Of a stretch of DNA of 5,960 bases, positions 4,623 through 5,960 are shown in pieces; position 1 is the first letter of the stretch; every line of letters begins with the position of its first letter. The DNA comes from Acidobacteriota bacterium (GTDB lineage: Bacteria > Acidobacteriota > Terriglobia > Terriglobales > Acidobacteriaceae). The notes under the pieces are model-generated. The model was not told the origin of the DNA and made no database searches. It saw nothing but the letters and a program-made list of their open reading frames with translations. The translations under genes and the position numbers were made by a program. The stretch is from the NCBI GenBank assembly GCA_021798655.1, contig JAJZFE010000122.1:1-5960 (forward strand). Direction: 5' to 3'.

Positions 4623-5777
4623 ATGTCCACGCACGCCACCATCCCCGTCACCACCCTCTCCGCCAGCTACGCCGTCGAGATCGGTACCGGCCTGCTCCCG
4701 CTCGTCGGTGCGCGCCTCGACGCGCTGCTCAACGGCGCACTCGCCGCCGGCAAACAACGCGCCTTCATCGTCACGTCGCCGGAGATCTTCCGCCTCCACG
4801 GCCCCGCACTGCTTTCCGGCCTGCCCGCCGAGCCCATCGTCCTCCAGGTCCCCGCCGGCGAGCAGCACAAGCGCCTCGGCACCATCGAGCGCCTGCTCGA
4901 AGAGCTCGCCCGCAACGGTGCCGACCGCGACTCCGTCCTCATCGCCTTCGGTGGCGGCGTCCTCGGCGACATGACCGGCTACCTCGCCGCCAGCTACATG
5001 CGCGGCATCCGCTACATCCAGGTCCCCACCACGCTGCTCGCCCAGGTCGACTCCTCCGTCGGCGGCAAGACCGGCGTCAACCTCGCCGCCGGCAAAAACC
5101 TCGTCGGCGCCTTCCACCACCCCGTCGCCGTCTACGCCGACATCGACACCCTGCGCACGCTTCCGCCCGCCGAACTTCGCGCCGGCCTGCAGGAGTCCGT
5201 CAAAGCCGGCATCATCCGCGACCCCGCCCTCTTCGACTACATGGAGCAGCACGCCGAAGCCATCCTCGCTGGCGGCCACGCCATGCGCGAAGAGACGACC
5301 GCCGCTCTCGCCCACGTCGTCGCCGCCAGCGTGCAGATGAAGGCCGACGTCGTCCACGCCGACGAGCGCGAAGGCGGCCTCCGCATGATCCTCAACCTCG
5401 GCCACACGCTCGGCCACGCCATCGAGGCCGCGACAAACTACAACACGCTGCTCCACGGCGAGGCCGTCGCCTGGGGCATGATCGCCGCCACCTCTCTCGC
5501 CGCGCATCGCCAGCTCCTCTCGCTCGACGACGCCGCCCGCATCGCCCGCGTCATCCGCGCCTACGGCCCGCTCCGCCCCTTCACCGCCGACCCCGCCCAC
5601 CTCGTCGCCCTCACCGCCAGCGACAAGAAGAACCGCAGCGGCACCCGCAACTTCATCCTCCCCACCGCCATCGGCGCAGCCACCGTCGTCCAGGACATGA
5701 CCGACGCCGAGCTGCTCCGCGCCGCCACCTACATCACCCAGCAGGCCGCCACCCCGCAGACAGGCCCCGCCGCATGA
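4623..5777 (+). CDS. aroB: 3-dehydroquinate synthase
   Basis: A 384-residue cytoplasmic enzyme making 3-dehydroquinate from DAHP, the second step of the shikimate pathway to chorismate; it needs NAD and a divalent metal. The NAD region [19 protein letters not shown] (110-128) is intact, followed by [19 protein letters not shown] (133-151; active-site Lys149) and NLVGAFHHP (159-167). Metal ligands by family comparison are Glu191 (QESVKAG), His261 ([10 protein letters not shown]) and His278 ([10 protein letters not shown]). [14 protein letters not shown] closes the catalytic domain. The C-terminal 15 or so residues are an Ala/Gln/Pro-rich extension. The ribosome binding site is weak (AAAGG only 3 bases before the ATG), so it probably depends on coupling with the gene before it. 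Its TGA overlaps the ubiE ATG as ATGA. Confidence 0.98.
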   Translation: MSTHATIPVTTLSASYAVEIGTGLLPLVGARLDALLNGALAAGKQRAFIVTSPEIFRLHGPALLSGLPAEPIVLQVPAGEQHKRLGTIERLLEELARNGADRDSVLIAFGGGVLGDMTGYLAASYMRGIRYIQVPTTLLAQVDSSVGGKTGVNLAAGKNLVGAFHHPVAVYADIDTLRTLPPAELRAGLQESVKAGIIRDPALFDYMEQHAEAILAGGHAMREETTAALAHVVAASVQMKADVVHADEREGGLRMILNLGHTLGHAIEAATNYNTLLHGEAVAWGMIAATSLAAHRQLLSLDDAARIARVIRAYGPLRPFTADPAHLVALTASDKKNRSGTRNFILPTAIGAATVVQDMTDAELLRAATYITQQAATPQTGPAA

Positions 5778-5960
5778 GCGAGCCCGTCGTCAACCCCGGC
5801 GCGCGCCCCGCCAACGAAGCCTCCGAGGCCGAAGCCGCCGCCCACGTTCGTGGCCTCTTCAACGCCATCGCGCCCAGCTACGACCGCCTCAACCACCTGC
5901 TCTCCCTCGGCCTCGACCGCCGCTGGTGGGCCCGCGCCGCACGCACCTTTCGCCCCACCC
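5774..5960 (+). CDS. ubiE: UbiE/MenG-type quinone methyltransferase, 5' end only
   Basis: Only the first 62 codons are present; the gene runs off the right edge. After an Ala/Glu-rich leader of about 22 residues comes the family N-terminal signature [17 protein letters not shown] (24-40), then [12 protein letters not shown] (41-52). This matches the opening of UbiE/MenG/COQ5 methyltransferases. The SAM-binding motif (LDLAGGTGD-like) would lie just beyond the window. These enzymes methylate demethylmenaquinone or the ubiquinone precursor. If the host is acidobacterial the product would be menaquinone, which fits the position after aroB because menaquinone is made from chorismate. The ATG overlaps the aroB stop by four bases. 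Confidence 0.92.
   Translation, partial: MSEPVVNPGARPANEASEAEAAAHVRGLFNAIAPSYDRLNHLLSLGLDRRWWARAARTFRPT

Noticed and set aside
3669..5600. A 643-codon open frame on the minus strand opposite terC and aroB
   Set aside because: It is extremely rich in Gly, Glu, Asp, Ala and Val with no recognisable motif. It arises because C-ending codons on the plus strand remove stops from that antisense frame. The plus-strand genes have full family signatures.

Overview
The window comes from a high-GC bacterial chromosome. Plus-strand genes use mostly C-ending codons (GCC, CTC, ATC, GTC). My best guess is an acidobacterium of the Terriglobia/Acidobacteriaceae type. That guess rests on the Thr-Gly linker plus beta-propeller lipoprotein, the tat-M28 gene order, the GC-rich codon use and the style of the intergenic repeat. 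All of these are recalled from experience and none was searched.

Layout: (1) 1-425, minus strand, the 5' part of a lipoprotein gene, with a lipobox, a Thr-Gly-Thr repeat linker and the start of a YVTN/lactonase-like beta-propeller. It runs off the left edge. (2) 429-684, a divergent intergenic region. (3) 685-2916, plus strand, three overlapping genes: a TatA/TatB-type subunit, tatC, and a secreted M28-family metalloenzyme that closely resembles animal glutaminyl-peptide cyclotransferase (glutaminyl cyclase, QC). (4) 2917-3098, a gap with a 21-bp tandem duplication, nested stem-loops, a REP-like hairpin and a possible promoter. (5) 3099-3705, a complete toxin-first higBA toxin-antitoxin module. 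(6) 3702-5960, plus strand, a TerC-family membrane protein, aroB (3-dehydroquinate synthase) and the 5' end of ubiE/menG.

Junctions: tatB/tatC overlap by 11 bp. tatC/M28 (GTGA), higA/terC (GTGA) and aroB/ubiE (ATGA) overlap by 4 bp. terC and aroB are 6 bp apart. The only real break on the plus strand is the 182-bp gap before higB, so there are probably two transcription units, tatB-tatC-QC and higB-higA-terC-aroB-ubiE.

Functionally, the first unit exports proteins and modifies exported N-termini. The second joins a toxin-antitoxin pair to a probable metal transporter and to two steps on the chorismate/menaquinone route. I see no wholly new system. The points most worth following are the QC-like enzyme, whose own predicted mature N-terminus is Gln and which is coupled to tatC; the toxin-antitoxin module whose antitoxin stop codon overlaps a housekeeping gene's start; and a C-over-G excess on the plus strand that persists in noncoding DNA and across the opposite-strand gene.
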